34,621 nt of DNA from Smittium culicis (taxonomy: Eukaryota; Kickxellomycota; Harpellomycetes; Harpellales; Legeriomycetaceae), in NCBI GenBank assembly GCA_001970855.1, contig LSSN01000276.1:25450-60070 (forward strand), in the 5' to 3' direction. The notes below the pieces were generated by a model, which had not been told where the DNA came from, made no database searches, and saw only the letters and a list, made by a program, of their open reading frames with translations. Positions 1 through 13,408 of this stretch are shown piece by piece. Position 1 is the stretch's first letter; every line of letters begins with the position of its first letter. The position numbers and the translations under genes were made by a program.

Positions 1-327
1 ATATGTGATGTAATTATAACTATTCAAGTCATTCTGGACATAAATTTCATACAAAAAAAATCATTTTAGCCAAAGAAGATATGTGATTAAATGTCAGTGA
101 TTTTAGTGGTGGGGTTTGAAAGTGATTATTGGACTGTTTTATTTTCTTATGCAAGAGGAATAAATATGTACGTTTTATTAAACTTTTGACAACTGAATAA
201 AAAAACTATTACTAATAATATCTATTCGCATTTTCATCAAGTTTATATCCTTTATATTAGATTTTATAAATGTAAATATTGTTAACTCTGTCGCTATCAC
301 TATCCTTTTTTCAATTTCAATATATAG
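1..327. other. 5' flank of the FANCM/Mph1 gene, no gene seen
   Basis: A+T-rich sequence without a coding segment that I can support. It presumably holds the promoter and 5' leader of the helicase gene that starts at 328. I see no distinctive operator or RNA gene. Confidence 0.5.
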
Positions 328-3300
328 ATGGATGTAGATGAGCTAGATTCAGATTTAGATTTCGATTTCGACGATGACATCCTTAAAATAGTACAAGATG
401 CAGAATCGAAAAGTATTACTGATGATTAATTATGATATGGAGTTTGATTATTAAAATTTATACGTGTTGCCTATTTAAATTTGTAGATCACACAGAATTT
501 CGAGCAAAAGAAAACCCTGAATTAAGTTCTAATATATTGAAAAGTTCTAAATTCTCCCCATTTCGAAATAATTCGACTGAAAAAAAAACACAGAATAATC
601 AAAGTAAATTAGCACATAATAAAACGCACAATACAAAATTTGAGCCTGTATCAAATAGAAATTTTTTTGATTTTAATCCACGCTCTAATATTAAATCCAA
701 TAAAGGTACAAATGATAGAATAATCAACAATCATAGCTTCAGTTCGATAAATTTTGGATCTGATAAATCAAATGAAATTCCCAAAACACTCGGATCTAAA
801 AATCCAAACCTAATAGCTTTTTTTGGTTCTGGAAACCATCAAAATACTGACTTAGAAAATTCAAATAATACTAATAAAAACGACAGATCAACAAAAATTA
901 CAAATCCAATTGCATCAAACAAAAAAGTAGTTCATTTATTTTATTTATTTATTTATTTTTGTTTAGCTAAGCTATATTTTGTTATAAATAGATTATCAGC
1001 AACACCCTAAAATCTAAGTCCAATAAACAAAGCATTGACATAAGTTCAAGCTTCAGCGATAGCGTTATCGATGATATTAATTGGGATGAAATTGAAACAA
1101 TTGAAAAAAACGAAGAAAAACATTTGTACTCTCAAAAAGCTGAAGATAAATTAGAAAGTTCCAATACAAACACATTTAATACGGTCAATAATGGTATTTC
1201 AGCCATTGCTGACACTAAAACGCTTAATCTTTCAAAAGAAAATGAAAATAATTATAGCATATCTAAAGAGTTACTACCTGTTTTACCATATTCGGGTGCT
1301 ATCGAAGAGAATCATACTTATAACAGAGATGCATTATTAAGCTATTTTTACCCAGTAATTTCGGGCCATCAAATAAGGTCATACCAACAATCATCCATTT
1401 TAAGTTGTATTAGAGGAAACTCATTAGTAGCCCTTCCAACTGGACTAGGAAAAACTTTTGTTGCAGCTGTTGTCATGGGAAACTATTCTAGGTGGTTTCC
1501 AAATAGCTTAATTATTTTTTTAGCAACGACAAGACCACTCGTTGCCCAACAAGCTAAAGCTTGTGCCCCTCTTTTGTACATTATTCACTCGCAAAATAAC
1601 TTAACATATGAAGAGCTAAAATCTCTTAAGGTAGATAGCAAAATGGAATTAAAAAATAATTCAGTTTTATCTGAAAACCGTAGTTTCACATTAAACGGAA
1701 AGGATTACAATAATAAACTTATTTCTGAGCTAAATGGAAACATGCCTCCTTCAAAGAGGGAAGCTGCTTGGTCGTCTTCTACTTTCGTGTTTGCCACTCC
1801 TCAAACTGTTCAAAATGATATTAAAAATGGAATATTAAATAAAAAAAATATCAACAGAATCACATTATTAATAGTGGACGAAGCACATCGTACTAGAGGT
1901 GGATACGCATTTGGTAATTGCATGGATGAGCTTGTTAGAATCCAAGCATCCAGCTCCGCTTCTATTAATTCCAATAACACTTCTGTTCACTCTCCGTTAA
2001 AATCTAATTTTAGAGTTTTGGCCCTAACAGCTACGCCTGGTGCCGATATTAAATCTGTTCAAATGATTGTTGATAGACTCCATTTGGCATACGGTTTCTT
2101 TCGTACTGAGCAGTCTATTGATGTGATTAACTATTTACATGGCAGAAATATGTCCGAACTAGTTGTAAATCTTCCTGGTTGGCATAATAGTGTTTGTGAT
2201 CTTCTTTCAGATCTAGTTCTAATACCATTAAGAAAGTTATGCACTGATTTTAAAGTTTTACCAAATGTAAGTAACCCTAAATCAATTACCCCATACCAAG
2301 TTATGTCAAACACTCAAAGGTGGGTTTCTTATCAAAGTGGAAGATCCAGAAATAACGGTGTCGAGTCAGTAATTTGGAATTTATCAATGTTAAGCGCAAA
2401 GCTTTTACAAGCCCTCCAATTGCTACAAACTCAGAGCTTCCTTTCAGCTTATCGCAATTTGAACGACCTTATTTCTGAAGTTTCGGCTTCAAAAACTAAC
2501 CCTAATATTTTAATAAATAAAACTAAGCTAGAATGTATCGAATCTCCTGAGTTTATCAAATTAGAAAGAGTATGTAAAGTTCTCGTAAAGCGAATCAATT
2601 CTCCAGACCCTTTAGTCGAGAATCAAATGCCTATTCAATTATGCGGAGTCTCAATTCCATCAGGTCGGATATATTCTCATCCCAAACTTGAACATCTCGC
2701 TAAAACTGTAACCGACCACTTGAATGAAAACGAAAGCAATACAAGGATTATGATTTTTACACAGTTCCGTGAATCAGTTGAAGAAATTGTTGCTGCTTTT
2801 AGACCATACGAACCCTTGATTCGTCCAGTTGCATTTGTTGGTCAAAGTAATGTTAGTTTTGGCACTTCTAACAATGAAGAAAATTTAGATTTAAATACAC
2901 AATCTTATAATCAACCGCCGAGCTTGGGAGGCCTCGGATTTGGTAGCGTATCTTCTTCATCTGGAAGAGGAAATTTTCGAGGAAGATATAGAGGCCAATC
3001 TCGGGGTAGAGGGCGAGGTGGATCCTCTAGCAGATCTGCTCCTAGAAATGGTAAGGAAGATGGTGATTTGAGCTTTGGCTCAACTGATGATCCGAAAAAG
3101 AATACTTCTACAGGCTCAAAAGGCCTATCCCAAAAAGAACAAAAAAAAGTTGTTGAAGATTTTTCCAAAGGAATATTTAACGTTTTGATTGCCACTTGTG
3201 TGGCTGAAGAGGGCCTTGATATTGGCGAAGTTGATCTAGTTATCCATTATGATGCTCCACGCTCACCAATCCAACTACTTCAGCGTACAGGAAGAACAGG

Positions 3301-6300
3301 TAGAACTAGAAAGGGAGGAGCTATTGTAATGCTCACAAACAAAACAAATGAGTACCAAAAATATAAGGAAGCAATAAGGAAATATCAAAACGTTCAAAAA
3401 CAAATTTCCAAGCCTGGTACAATCACTTGGCATAAAGATTTATCTCCTACTCTTTTGCCAAATTATTTTGAGTACACTAAATTCAAAAGACAAACTAATC
3501 AGTATCCCATCAAAGTAGAAATTATCATAAAACCGGATGACTACAAATTAGGTGCTAAATTAGGTGAGCTTGACCTCATGACCAAAGCTGAATATAAAAA
3601 AGTTGCGTCTAAAGAAAGAGAAAATTTAAAGAAAATAGAAAAAGACAATAAAAAAATACTAAAATCCAATTCAATCAAAAAAAAGCAAATTAAAAAATCA
3701 AATAAAAAATCGACACTTTTGAATTTTGACAACTTGTCCGGGTACAATTCAAATGGAAGCAGCATAGGCTCTGAAAAGGAAAGTAATTATAGCTTTATTA
3801 ATGACTTGTCAGACGCTGAGTTAAAGGAATCTGCAAAAAAATTGATTAGAAGTAGTAATAGCAATAAAAAAGATAAGCGCAAAATAGCCTTTAGCGATTA
3901 TAGCTCTGATTTAGATAAAAGTCCTAGTAAAAGTGCTTCAAAGAGTATAAATCCTAGTACTACAGCTATTAAAAACCTCAACCTTAGTGAAAATGATTCA
4001 GAAGAAAAAGAGGACAAAGTTTCAAAGCGAATAAAAGCTGTAACCCAAAAATCAAAAATGAGAAGTAGTGCAATGGAAAAGTTGCTTATCTCCAGAGCAA
4101 AAAATCAAGTTGCAATACAGAATGTACTGAAAGAGCAAACCACGGAAAATACTCCGCATAAATCTCCCAAAAAAAATTCAGATTTAAAAGAGACGGACAT
4201 AATTAATTCAAAAACAAGCTTTGCAATCGAAGAAAAGCCTAAAAATAGCAATAGATTGGCAGAATTTAAATACAGTGAATATTCTCATGACCCAGCTAGT
4301 AAACCTTTTGTCAATGAAAACAAAACTGATTGTAATAGTTATACTAATAATATAACCATAAATAAACAAGAAGATCCTAACTTTAGTTTCATTAACTTAG
4401 AAGACTCGCCAGACTGTTTCGACTTTGACTCGAGAAAAATTGACGTAGATTTAGTAAATATGGCTAAAAAGCTTGAAATAGATATTTTAAAAAACACATC
4501 TTATTTACCCAACTACACAGATACAGTTTTCAATAAAAATTATAATACAGTAGAATCGGTTTTAATTGATGAAATATCTAACCCAAAGCATTTTTCGAAG
4601 CTTGGATCAATATCAAAATTGGTTTCATCAGATTCCAGCGACAGCTCTCAACAACACCCGTTTATAGACACTTTATCTTTTAACCAAGATTCATTTTCGA
4701 TTCTAAGAAAAGAATTAATCAAAAACGAAAATCAATCTCATCCAAATTATGAAATTGTTATTCCTGAGACCCCTTCACTACATGAAACTAAACCTATGCA
4801 GGTAAAAAAAACTAAATCTATAGATAATGACCAATTTGGGACTGTAAAACAACTGTTTATAAATAGTTGTAACAGCGAAAATAAAGCAGACCCTACTTTG
4901 GACTATTCATCTATTGGGCTTCTTTCTGATATTGAGGAAAGCTTTATCGATAGTATATGCAATAACATTAACGAGCCTAGCCATAAAAATTTAACGAATA
5001 GTAACTCTCCAAAATTAGACAATAGCCTAAAAGCGATACCAAAAATTTCTAACAGTCAAATCGGAAATTCCAAATCATCATCAGTTATTAAGGATAGCAT
5101 CATTTTGAGTGATGATATTGATTTTTCAGATATTGAATCGTCAATTTATAAGCCGATAAAAGATGTCTCGATTCTAAATACACCAAAAAGAAAATTAGAT
5201 AGCCACACTTTTTTAAACGACACTCAACCCAAAAGTAATATTTATAATTCTATAAATTACCAAGTTAACAGTAACTTAGAGTTGGAATTAAATAACGAAG
5301 CAGAAAATATGGTCATATGCTCTAGCATATCAGATAACATTGACTTTAGTTTTGATTGCAAAGGAGTTATGAGTTTGGAAGACGAAAATAATAATAGATC
5401 CAATGATTTTATCGATATATCTGGTAAAATTGTGGTAACTCCAACAAAGAGTTTATACAATAAAGCCATACCTAAACTCCTAAAAAATGACAGCCAAAGA
5501 CTTATATTTGAAAATTCAAGCAATAAAAGTATTTCCGAAAATACAACGTGTTTAAACACAGATCAAAAAAACATTGACGATGCAGTTGATGCAGATATTT
5601 CTCTAGTAGAAGTTGATGATATTTTTGGAAATCTATCAAACAAAAAAAGCTTTAATACTAAAATAAAGCCAACTAAAAAATTATCTTCAAAGAGAAAAAG
5701 CCGCCCTAAAAGCATAGCAAATTTTTTTGATGATGAGGCTGAGTCAGAAAGTGATGACGGTGGTAATAACAGTTCTTACACTGACATAGAAGACAGTGTA
5801 GTTCAAAATAATAAAAAAGGTTTCAAAAGTAGAAAGCATATCAACGAAGATGACATAGATGAAGACCTTGAGGATTTAGATAGGAGCTTGGATGACGGAT
5901 TTATAGTTAGCGATGGTCATATAGTTTATAACAGTTCTCAGAGTATTTCTACCAGCCAACATATGTTACCAGACACAAACGAATTCTCGGATAATTTATC
6001 TACATCAAATGACAAATCTATCAATGGAGGTACGTTAAACATTAGAAATGACATTCAAAACGGGACTATTGATAATGAAATATTTCATACTCCAAAAAAT
6101 AAAACAAAAAGTCATTCAAGAAAAAAGAGTAAGAATCATGGATACAATGACGAGAACAAAGAACCGCCTACAGATGATATATCCTTATACAGAAGAGCTT
6201 ATAACAATGACATAACACCAGTTTCTGAAATTAAAAAACAAGTTAAAATTTGGGAAGATAAATTTTTATCACGCGAAAGGCAGATTAAGGAAAAGAAATT

Positions 6301-6841
6301 GGAAAAAATGGGAAGTCGGGTGTCAAGCACGTTATTTAGCAGTAAAGAAATCTCACGTAACAATTCAAGCTTGTTAGATGGTGGAAGCAGTATAATAGGC
6401 ACTAATAAATTTACTATTCCTAGAGGGTATATAGATACAAATGATGACGATGACTTTGAGCAAGTTGGGATTAAAAACAATAGCACAGATCAAGACTATT
6501 ACAATTTGCTTGTCAAAAATAGGGGTAATATCAAAAATGATATTGGCTCTCCTTTAGGAACTGTTGATATAAACTATGATACTTATTTATCGCAATCGTC
6601 ACTTTCAATCTTAGATGACATCGACAGAGAAGGTACAATGGCAGAGCCAGACGAGTTTGATGAACTATTGGATAGCGCTTTCAATAAGGATGATAATAAG
6701 AGAAATAAATCAGAAAAATTATCGAAAAATATTAATACTACTGATGATACTGAATTGATCACAAACAGCGACAATCTAATGAACAGCAAAAAGAAGTCAA
6801 AAAGGTTAAAGAGAGGACGTAAGAAAAAATCAAGCTATTAG
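328..6841 (+). CDS. MPH1: FANCM/Mph1/Fml1-family DNA helicase-translocase, three exons
   Basis: Exons 328-412, 487-926 and 992-6841 give 2124 residues. Both introns (74 and 65 nt) are GT...AG and keep frame. The ATG opens an acidic N-terminus (DFDFDDDILK). The family remodels stalled forks, D-loops and crosslinks in the nucleus. Lobe 1 has Walker A TGLGKT (325-330), DEAH (471-474) and TATPG (521-525). A helical insertion follows, then lobe 2 with IMIFTQFRES (~760), EEGLDIGEVDLVIHYD and QRTGRTGR (939-946). DEAH plus GLDIGEVD and the insertion point to Mph1/FANCM rather than RecQ or DEAD-box proteins. Residues 794-885 are an unusual RG-rich insertion between motifs IV and V. After ~residue 980 comes a ~1140-residue Ser/Asn/Asp/Lys-rich tail ending in a basic patch. 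I see no clear ERCC4 nuclease domain. Yeast Mph1 is about 1000 residues and human FANCM about 2050. Confidence 0.93.
413..486 (+). other. Intron 1 of the FANCM/Mph1 gene
   Basis: A 74-nt GT...TAG intron that splits codon 29. Without it, exon 1 would stop at a TAA 15 nt past the donor, after DD. Removing it joins the acidic start to the HTEFRAKENPE segment in frame. Confidence 0.8.
927..991 (+). other. Intron 2 of the FANCM/Mph1 gene
   Basis: A 65-nt phase-0 intron with donor GTAGTT, a (TTTA)n tract and acceptor ATAG at 991. The nearer AG at 966 would give the wrong frame. Using 991 gives an uninterrupted reading (IISNTLKSKS...) into the helicase exon. Confidence 0.8.
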
Positions 6842-7178
6842 TATTCCTTATATCAGTTTATATGGCGCATGAACTATTTTTTGGTCTCGTTAAAAATTAT
6901 TTTGAGGATATTTAATATAGCTTATTTGTGTTTTAGAATGAGTTAACTATAAAATATTTTAATTTTTAACAATTTTGACTTGTAAAAATTAGCAGAAAAT
7001 TATGTTATCTCTATGAGTTAATTAAAAAAATATTTTATGCAAATTTCATTATAATTATAAAATATTATACATAAGATATACACTAGTTGAATAAAGACTA
7101 AAAGAATAAAGGTAAATGTCTATAAAAAATATGAGTTTGTTTTAATAAATTGAATAGTTTATCTCAATAAAGAAGTGG
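6842..7178. other. Convergent intergenic region, FANCM/Mph1 and TGS1 3' ends
   Basis: 337 bp of A+T-rich DNA between two convergent stop codons. It must carry both 3' UTRs and polyadenylation signals. Several AATAAA-like words are present (for example near 7090 and 7108), but none can be assigned firmly. Confidence 0.5.
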
Positions 7179-8816
<1,638 letters not shown>

Positions 8817-9366
8817 TGCTGTAATTATTTTTTATTGGATAAGGAGAAATAAGCTGATTTAAAATTGGAAAATGAAGGATTAAAATAAACTCTAGCGAGT
8901 AGTGATTTGAATAATGACTAAATATGAATTGGAATTTATTCACTCATAAAAACCTTGTAAAGATAAGAGTAGTTAGAAACAAAAAGTCGAAAATAAGTTA
9001 AAAAGTATTTGGATAAATCACATGAGGGGGAATTAATTTTCTCAAATTTCAACAAATTATATAATTCTAGAAAAGATTTAAAAAATTTTAGATTGTTATT
9101 TTTTTACTTTTTTGGATTATTGGAAATCAAATGTAGATATCTATTTGCCCATTAAATATTCAACTATATCGTGAACGAATGGAATGGCCAATTAAAAAAT
9201 AAAGTGAAATGCAGCCTTAGTATAATCACAGATCCAGTTATAGAAATAAATAAAAATGGAAATAAATGAGCAAAAGAGTTCAAAGTAAAAATCTAAAATA
9301 AATATGAATTATGAGAAGAATCTGTAACAAATAATAATAAAAAAAGAAAGAAACAGTTTATACGAC
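8817..9366. other. Intergenic region upstream of TGS1 and downstream of gatB
   Basis: 550 bp of A+T-rich DNA between two minus-strand genes. It should contain the TGS1 promoter and the 3' UTR of the amidotransferase gene. I see no further gene. Confidence 0.5.
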
Positions 9367-12300
9367 TTAGTTTTTAAGCAATTCTTTAAAAATTTCAACA
9401 AGCTGCTGGGGTTTTGCTTGAGAGCCGCTAGATTTTTTAATAGCCAAGCCTACAAAAGAATTGAGAATACGCTTGCAATTATTTTTCGGGTTGCTAATGG
9501 TAGATTTGTACTCATTTGCTTTTTTTTCATTTTCTGCTATTACGTTCTGGCAAAGGGCTACAAGTTCTGAAGAATCAACTGCTTTGCTAAGCCAGTTGTT
9601 AGATTTAGCAATTTCATGAATTGTTGATGTATTACCGTCAAATTTCAAAATAAGTATCTTTTTGGCTACTGGTGTAGTTATTTCTGACTTTTCGACAGCT
9701 GAAATTAGTTCGTATAAATCTTTTGGACTAACAGCTATATTACTCTTAAAATTATACCCATGATAATTTAGAATTCCAAATATTTCTGAAGTAATCCTAT
9801 TTTCCAAGATAGATGTTATGGCGATTAATTGAAGAATAGATTTCAATATAAAAATTGTAAAAAAATAATGCGAGTTTAGATATTAAATAGTAAAACTATG
9901 CGATCTAAATTAAGATGCAATACCATGAAAAAGTTTTTCGGATATCGGCACCAAGTCCAACAGTTTGTTCAAAGAAACTAATAGAATTAGGTTGCTTATA
10001 CAAAACGTTGATATCGCTTAAAGTTAAATTATACTTGTTTAAAAGCCTAGCTTTCGTAGTATCAGGAAGTTCGGGCATTGACTTTGAAACATACTCTATC
10101 CACTCCTTAGATAAAATTATTTTTGGAATGTCAGATTCAGGCATAAACCTTTTTTATTATTAGTAGTTGTTAAAAAAAAAAAAGTTAAATAATTAATAAC
10201 TAATATTATTGTACAGTTTAATATAGTGCGTACACATGTAAAATTAAATTTGAAAAAAATAATTATTTGTAAGGTATTTAGAATAGAGTTTAAATCTTTG
10301 AACTGATCAAGCTAATGCTTTTTAAATTCACAAAAGCTATCATAAATGGAGAATGGATGTAATAAAGAAATTTTTTATCTTTAGATAAAGATAATGCCAA
10401 AGATTAAAGAATTTAATTCCGATGATACCAAATGTTTTCAGATTTTGAAATATCTTGTTATAAAATTATGAATAAATATATAAAAGTGATAGTGCTGATT
10501 AAAATCCAAACTGGTTTTTATCATCGAGATAAATTTTTAGCAAATAATTATAAATACCTAAAATTTAGCTTTTAGATAATATTTCTATCTGCTATTGCAT
10601 AGAATAAGTGGATACTATGATTAAAATGAATAAAAAAATAAAAATACCTGTAATCGGGGCTAGATTCTTTTGACCTAGTAGGTTTAGTTAACTTTGAGAT
10701 TAAATCGAAAGATCTAGTTTCTGAAATGATATCAACACCAATGTCTAAGCAATGAGATTGTCTTTTGATTTCAGATTCAATTGCACCAGATACAGATTTT
10801 AAGCTATTTAGGTTTTTTATTTCTATCCTTGTGCCATATTTTTTAAAATCGTTAGATGGGGGTAGACTTTTAAAGGATTCAAAGTTCATGTTATGCGGTA
10901 TTAAGCTGATATTGACATCACATCTTAGAGAACCTTCCTCCATTAAAGCGTTAGACGAGTTCGTGATTTGGAGTAATTGAGACACCTTTTTTAAAAATTC
11001 AACAGCTTCGGTTGAGTTTCTAATAAAAGAAATTTAGAATAAGGGTAAAATTAAGATTTTTTTATAGTAATAAAACCTTGTATAGCTCTATAATGTGGAT
11101 TGTAAAAAAATATAGTATCGGTCAGAGTAAATATATTGATTTAAAATTTAATAGAGCTTGGAAAAGAAATTATAAAATTTACTTTAAATCAGGCTCAGTT
11201 ACAATTTCAATAAGCGCAATCCCAGCCCTGTTATAATCAATCAAAGATCGACCAGGAATTATATCATTGACTGTTTTAGCAGTATCCTAGAATTTAAAGA
11301 ATAATTGTTAATGAAATTAATGAAAATTTTTTATTTAAATTGGCTACAGATAAAAAAAAATAAAGTTTTATTTTATTATCAAGAAATTAGGTGAATATGT
11401 GTCGAAAATAGTACCTGTTCAAGTTGAATCTGGTGTATTCTTATTTTTGTTTCATTTTCAACACCGTCGCTATGTGACAAAGTTACAAAACCGTTTTTTC
11501 CTAAAGGGTCTAATATTTTAAGAAAAGCGGATAAAAATAAAAATCTCAGGTATTTGCATGTAAAGAGATAATATTCATCAAAAAAATTTTTTTTTTTATA
11601 AAAACAGTACATTTAGCAATAAAGAATTACTGTTATTCTGTGTAATTTGATATCCTAGAGGCTGATCGGCATAAAAGTAATGTTTTCTCTCAAAACTGGA
11701 GACTTGCTGTAATTCACCGTTCAGTGCTAATATGGCTTTAGCCGCTTTAAAATATGCATCAGGGTTGACTTTCTACAATTTGGGTAATTAATGATAAAAT
11801 TGCATATTTTTTTGAGATTAGTTTCTAAATAATTTATGAAATAAGAAGATAATAAAATCTTGAGAAGGAATAAGTAAATTATATATCGATAACAAAGCTG
11901 ACGTATTATAGAATGAAAAAATTACAGGCATAGTTCCAGGGATTGCTAGATCAAAAAATGATATATTTGAATTCTCTTTTTCGTCCCAATTAGTTCTCGA
12001 ACCTAAAAATATTAGAAATTTAAATAACATAATATTATGCAAAGGTGCAAGTAATAAATATTTTAAAAGCAGCATATCATGAAGTTATGAGTGGAAGTTT
12101 ACTAAAGATTCAAAAAAATTATTATTGGCATAAAAGTCAAAAACGCATACATGAAAATAGTTTATTTGTAGAATTTAGCTGAGCGTGAATCTCGAGTCCA
12201 ATTACTGGTGTATATTTTGAAATTGTTGATATAGATCTACATGCAAATCTTAAGCCTGTATTATATGCTAGTGGTTTTTGAGAAAAATGAATCTTATTGT

Positions 12301-12421
12301 AAAACTTTAGAGTATGAATTGGGCTACTAATCGAGCGTTGTAGATAATTTATTTCTGATAAGGGCACTGATCGGCTACAGGAGCTACGACTTAATAATTT
12401 CAGGATAGATGGTATATACAT
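9367..12421 (-). CDS. PET112: Mitochondrial glutamyl-tRNA(Gln) amidotransferase subunit B, eight exons
   Basis: Exons (minus strand) 12421-12151, 12002-11926, 11772-11631, 11509-11415, 11286-11183, 11019-10648, 10148-9924 and 9796-9367 join to 571 residues. Seven GT...AG introns measure 148, 153, 121, 128, 163, 499 and 127 nt. GatB works with GatA and GatC/GatF to amidate Glu-tRNA(Gln), giving Gln-tRNA(Gln) in mitochondria. The first ~65 residues are Arg/Ser-rich like a targeting sequence. Then come [19 protein letters not shown], the [14 protein letters not shown] segment, [20 protein letters not shown] (GatB signature), [29 protein letters not shown] and a C-terminal YqeY-like helical domain from about residue 430. 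The zinc-site cysteines common in bacterial GatB are absent after KLFS, as in yeast Pet112. The signature proline is replaced by Ala (AGIAL). The sixth acceptor is AAG, preceded by a TACTAAT branch-like word. Confidence 0.93.
10149..10647 (-). other. Long intron 6 of the gatB gene
   Basis: 499 nt, while the gene's other introns are 121-163 nt. The flanking exons join as [13 protein letters not shown], which is continuous in the family, so no exon is missing. I see no internal ORF or structured RNA that I can name. Confidence 0.75.
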
Positions 12422-12772
12422 TTTCAGAAATCAGTTTGAAAAATACATAAAACGCAATTAAAGTAATTGGGATAATAACTAAAGTTAGATCGTAGTAGAA
12501 AGGCGATAAATGTATCATTTATTAAGAACTATAAAATTTTAAGCAAAAAGTTATCAGCAAATTTCAAAGCTTAAATATGCAAAGAATATTTATCTAGCAC
12601 CAAAAAGATACATCATTGATCAAGCTCACATAGGCTAAAGTTCTTAATTCTCAGTCAATTCGCCAAGCCAACATCATTTTGTAGTTTTAACCAATAAAAT
12701 CTGCTTACAATGCCTGACTTTTTATGATTCAGATATTTTAGCCAATAAAATTATCATAAAAAAATCAAAAGT
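12422..12772. other. Region upstream of gatB, no gene
   Basis: A+T-rich DNA with the presumed gatB promoter. Around 12650-12720 a stretch read on the minus strand (TTATTGGTTAAAACTAC...GGCTTGGCGAA) weakly resembles the interior of the inverted-repeat elements further right. It may be another decayed copy. Confidence 0.35.
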
Positions 12773-13022
12773 ATATGAAAGATACTGAATGAAGAAATTA
12801 CTTTGTTGCAGCTTAGTATTATTAGCTTATTTATTTATTTTTACATATTATTGGTGAATTCATTTGGAATTTAGACTTTTCTATTTATTTATTTATTCAT
12901 TTTTGATTTTTGATTTGCTAATTCAAAATCATTTTTTTATTATCTAATAATCTATTGTACAAGCTAAATATATCTATCACTTCATACTATAAAATGACTC
13001 CTTAAGAAAGAATTTTCCATGT
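12773..13022. repeat. Inverted-repeat (MITE-like) element, copy 1
   Basis: The left end (plus) reads ATATGAAAGATACTGAATGA and continues GAAATTACTTTGTTGCAG. The right end reads AAAATGACTCCTTAAGAAAG followed by TTTTCCATGT, which is a degenerate reverse complement of the family end. The span is 250 bp. The left arm agrees with that of copy 3 at 28 of 39 positions by eye, without gaps. There is no coding capacity, and a (TTTA)n tract lies inside. Confidence 0.5.
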
Positions 13023-13408
13023 TTATAGCTTGTAGAGTCAATATTTATATAGATTATTTCGCCTAATAAATTCTAGTTTAGCCAACCTGAAGAAAAACTT
13101 GAGATAAGATAAAACTTGATTAATATTATCATAAATATAAATATTTATTGGTGCACACTCAAAAATATGGTAGGCTAAATTATTATTATTTTTTAAACGA
13201 TGAATTTATTGGAAATGTATATACTATGGTGAGCTAAATTAGTTTAAAAAAATAATTTAATTTTAAGACCCAATTTCTGTACCTTTAACTTTTTGTAAAA
13301 ACTAAAAACTAAAATATAATGGGAGAAAGTAATTCATTAAAACATAATAAAAACTATTTGTGCTTTAAATTTATTGTAGAGCTACTCAATGAGATATTAA
13401 ACGAAATT
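13023..13408. other. Spacer with a short direct repeat, no gene
   Basis: A roughly 40-bp motif occurs twice, near 13148-13185 (TTTATTGGTGCACACTC, then ATATGGTAGGCTAAATTA) and near 13206-13242 (TTTATTGGAAATG, then ACTATGGTGAGCTAAATTA). The rest is plain A+T-rich DNA and the 3' side of the secreted-protein gene. Confidence 0.4.

Noticed and set aside
2911..3195. 94-codon minus-strand ORF within the helicase gene
   Set aside because: Antisense shadow of the RG-rich insertion; its Pro/Arg/Leu composition follows from the sense strand.
10572..10646. Read-through extension of amidotransferase exon 6 past SPDYR
   Set aside because: The reading after CAG/GTATTT is hydrophobic noise, and the conserved continuation (FMPESDIP) lies in the next exon.
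12880..12900. Simple TTTA repeat considered as a telomere-like or CRISPR-like array
   Set aside because: An ordinary microsatellite; no spaced repeats.
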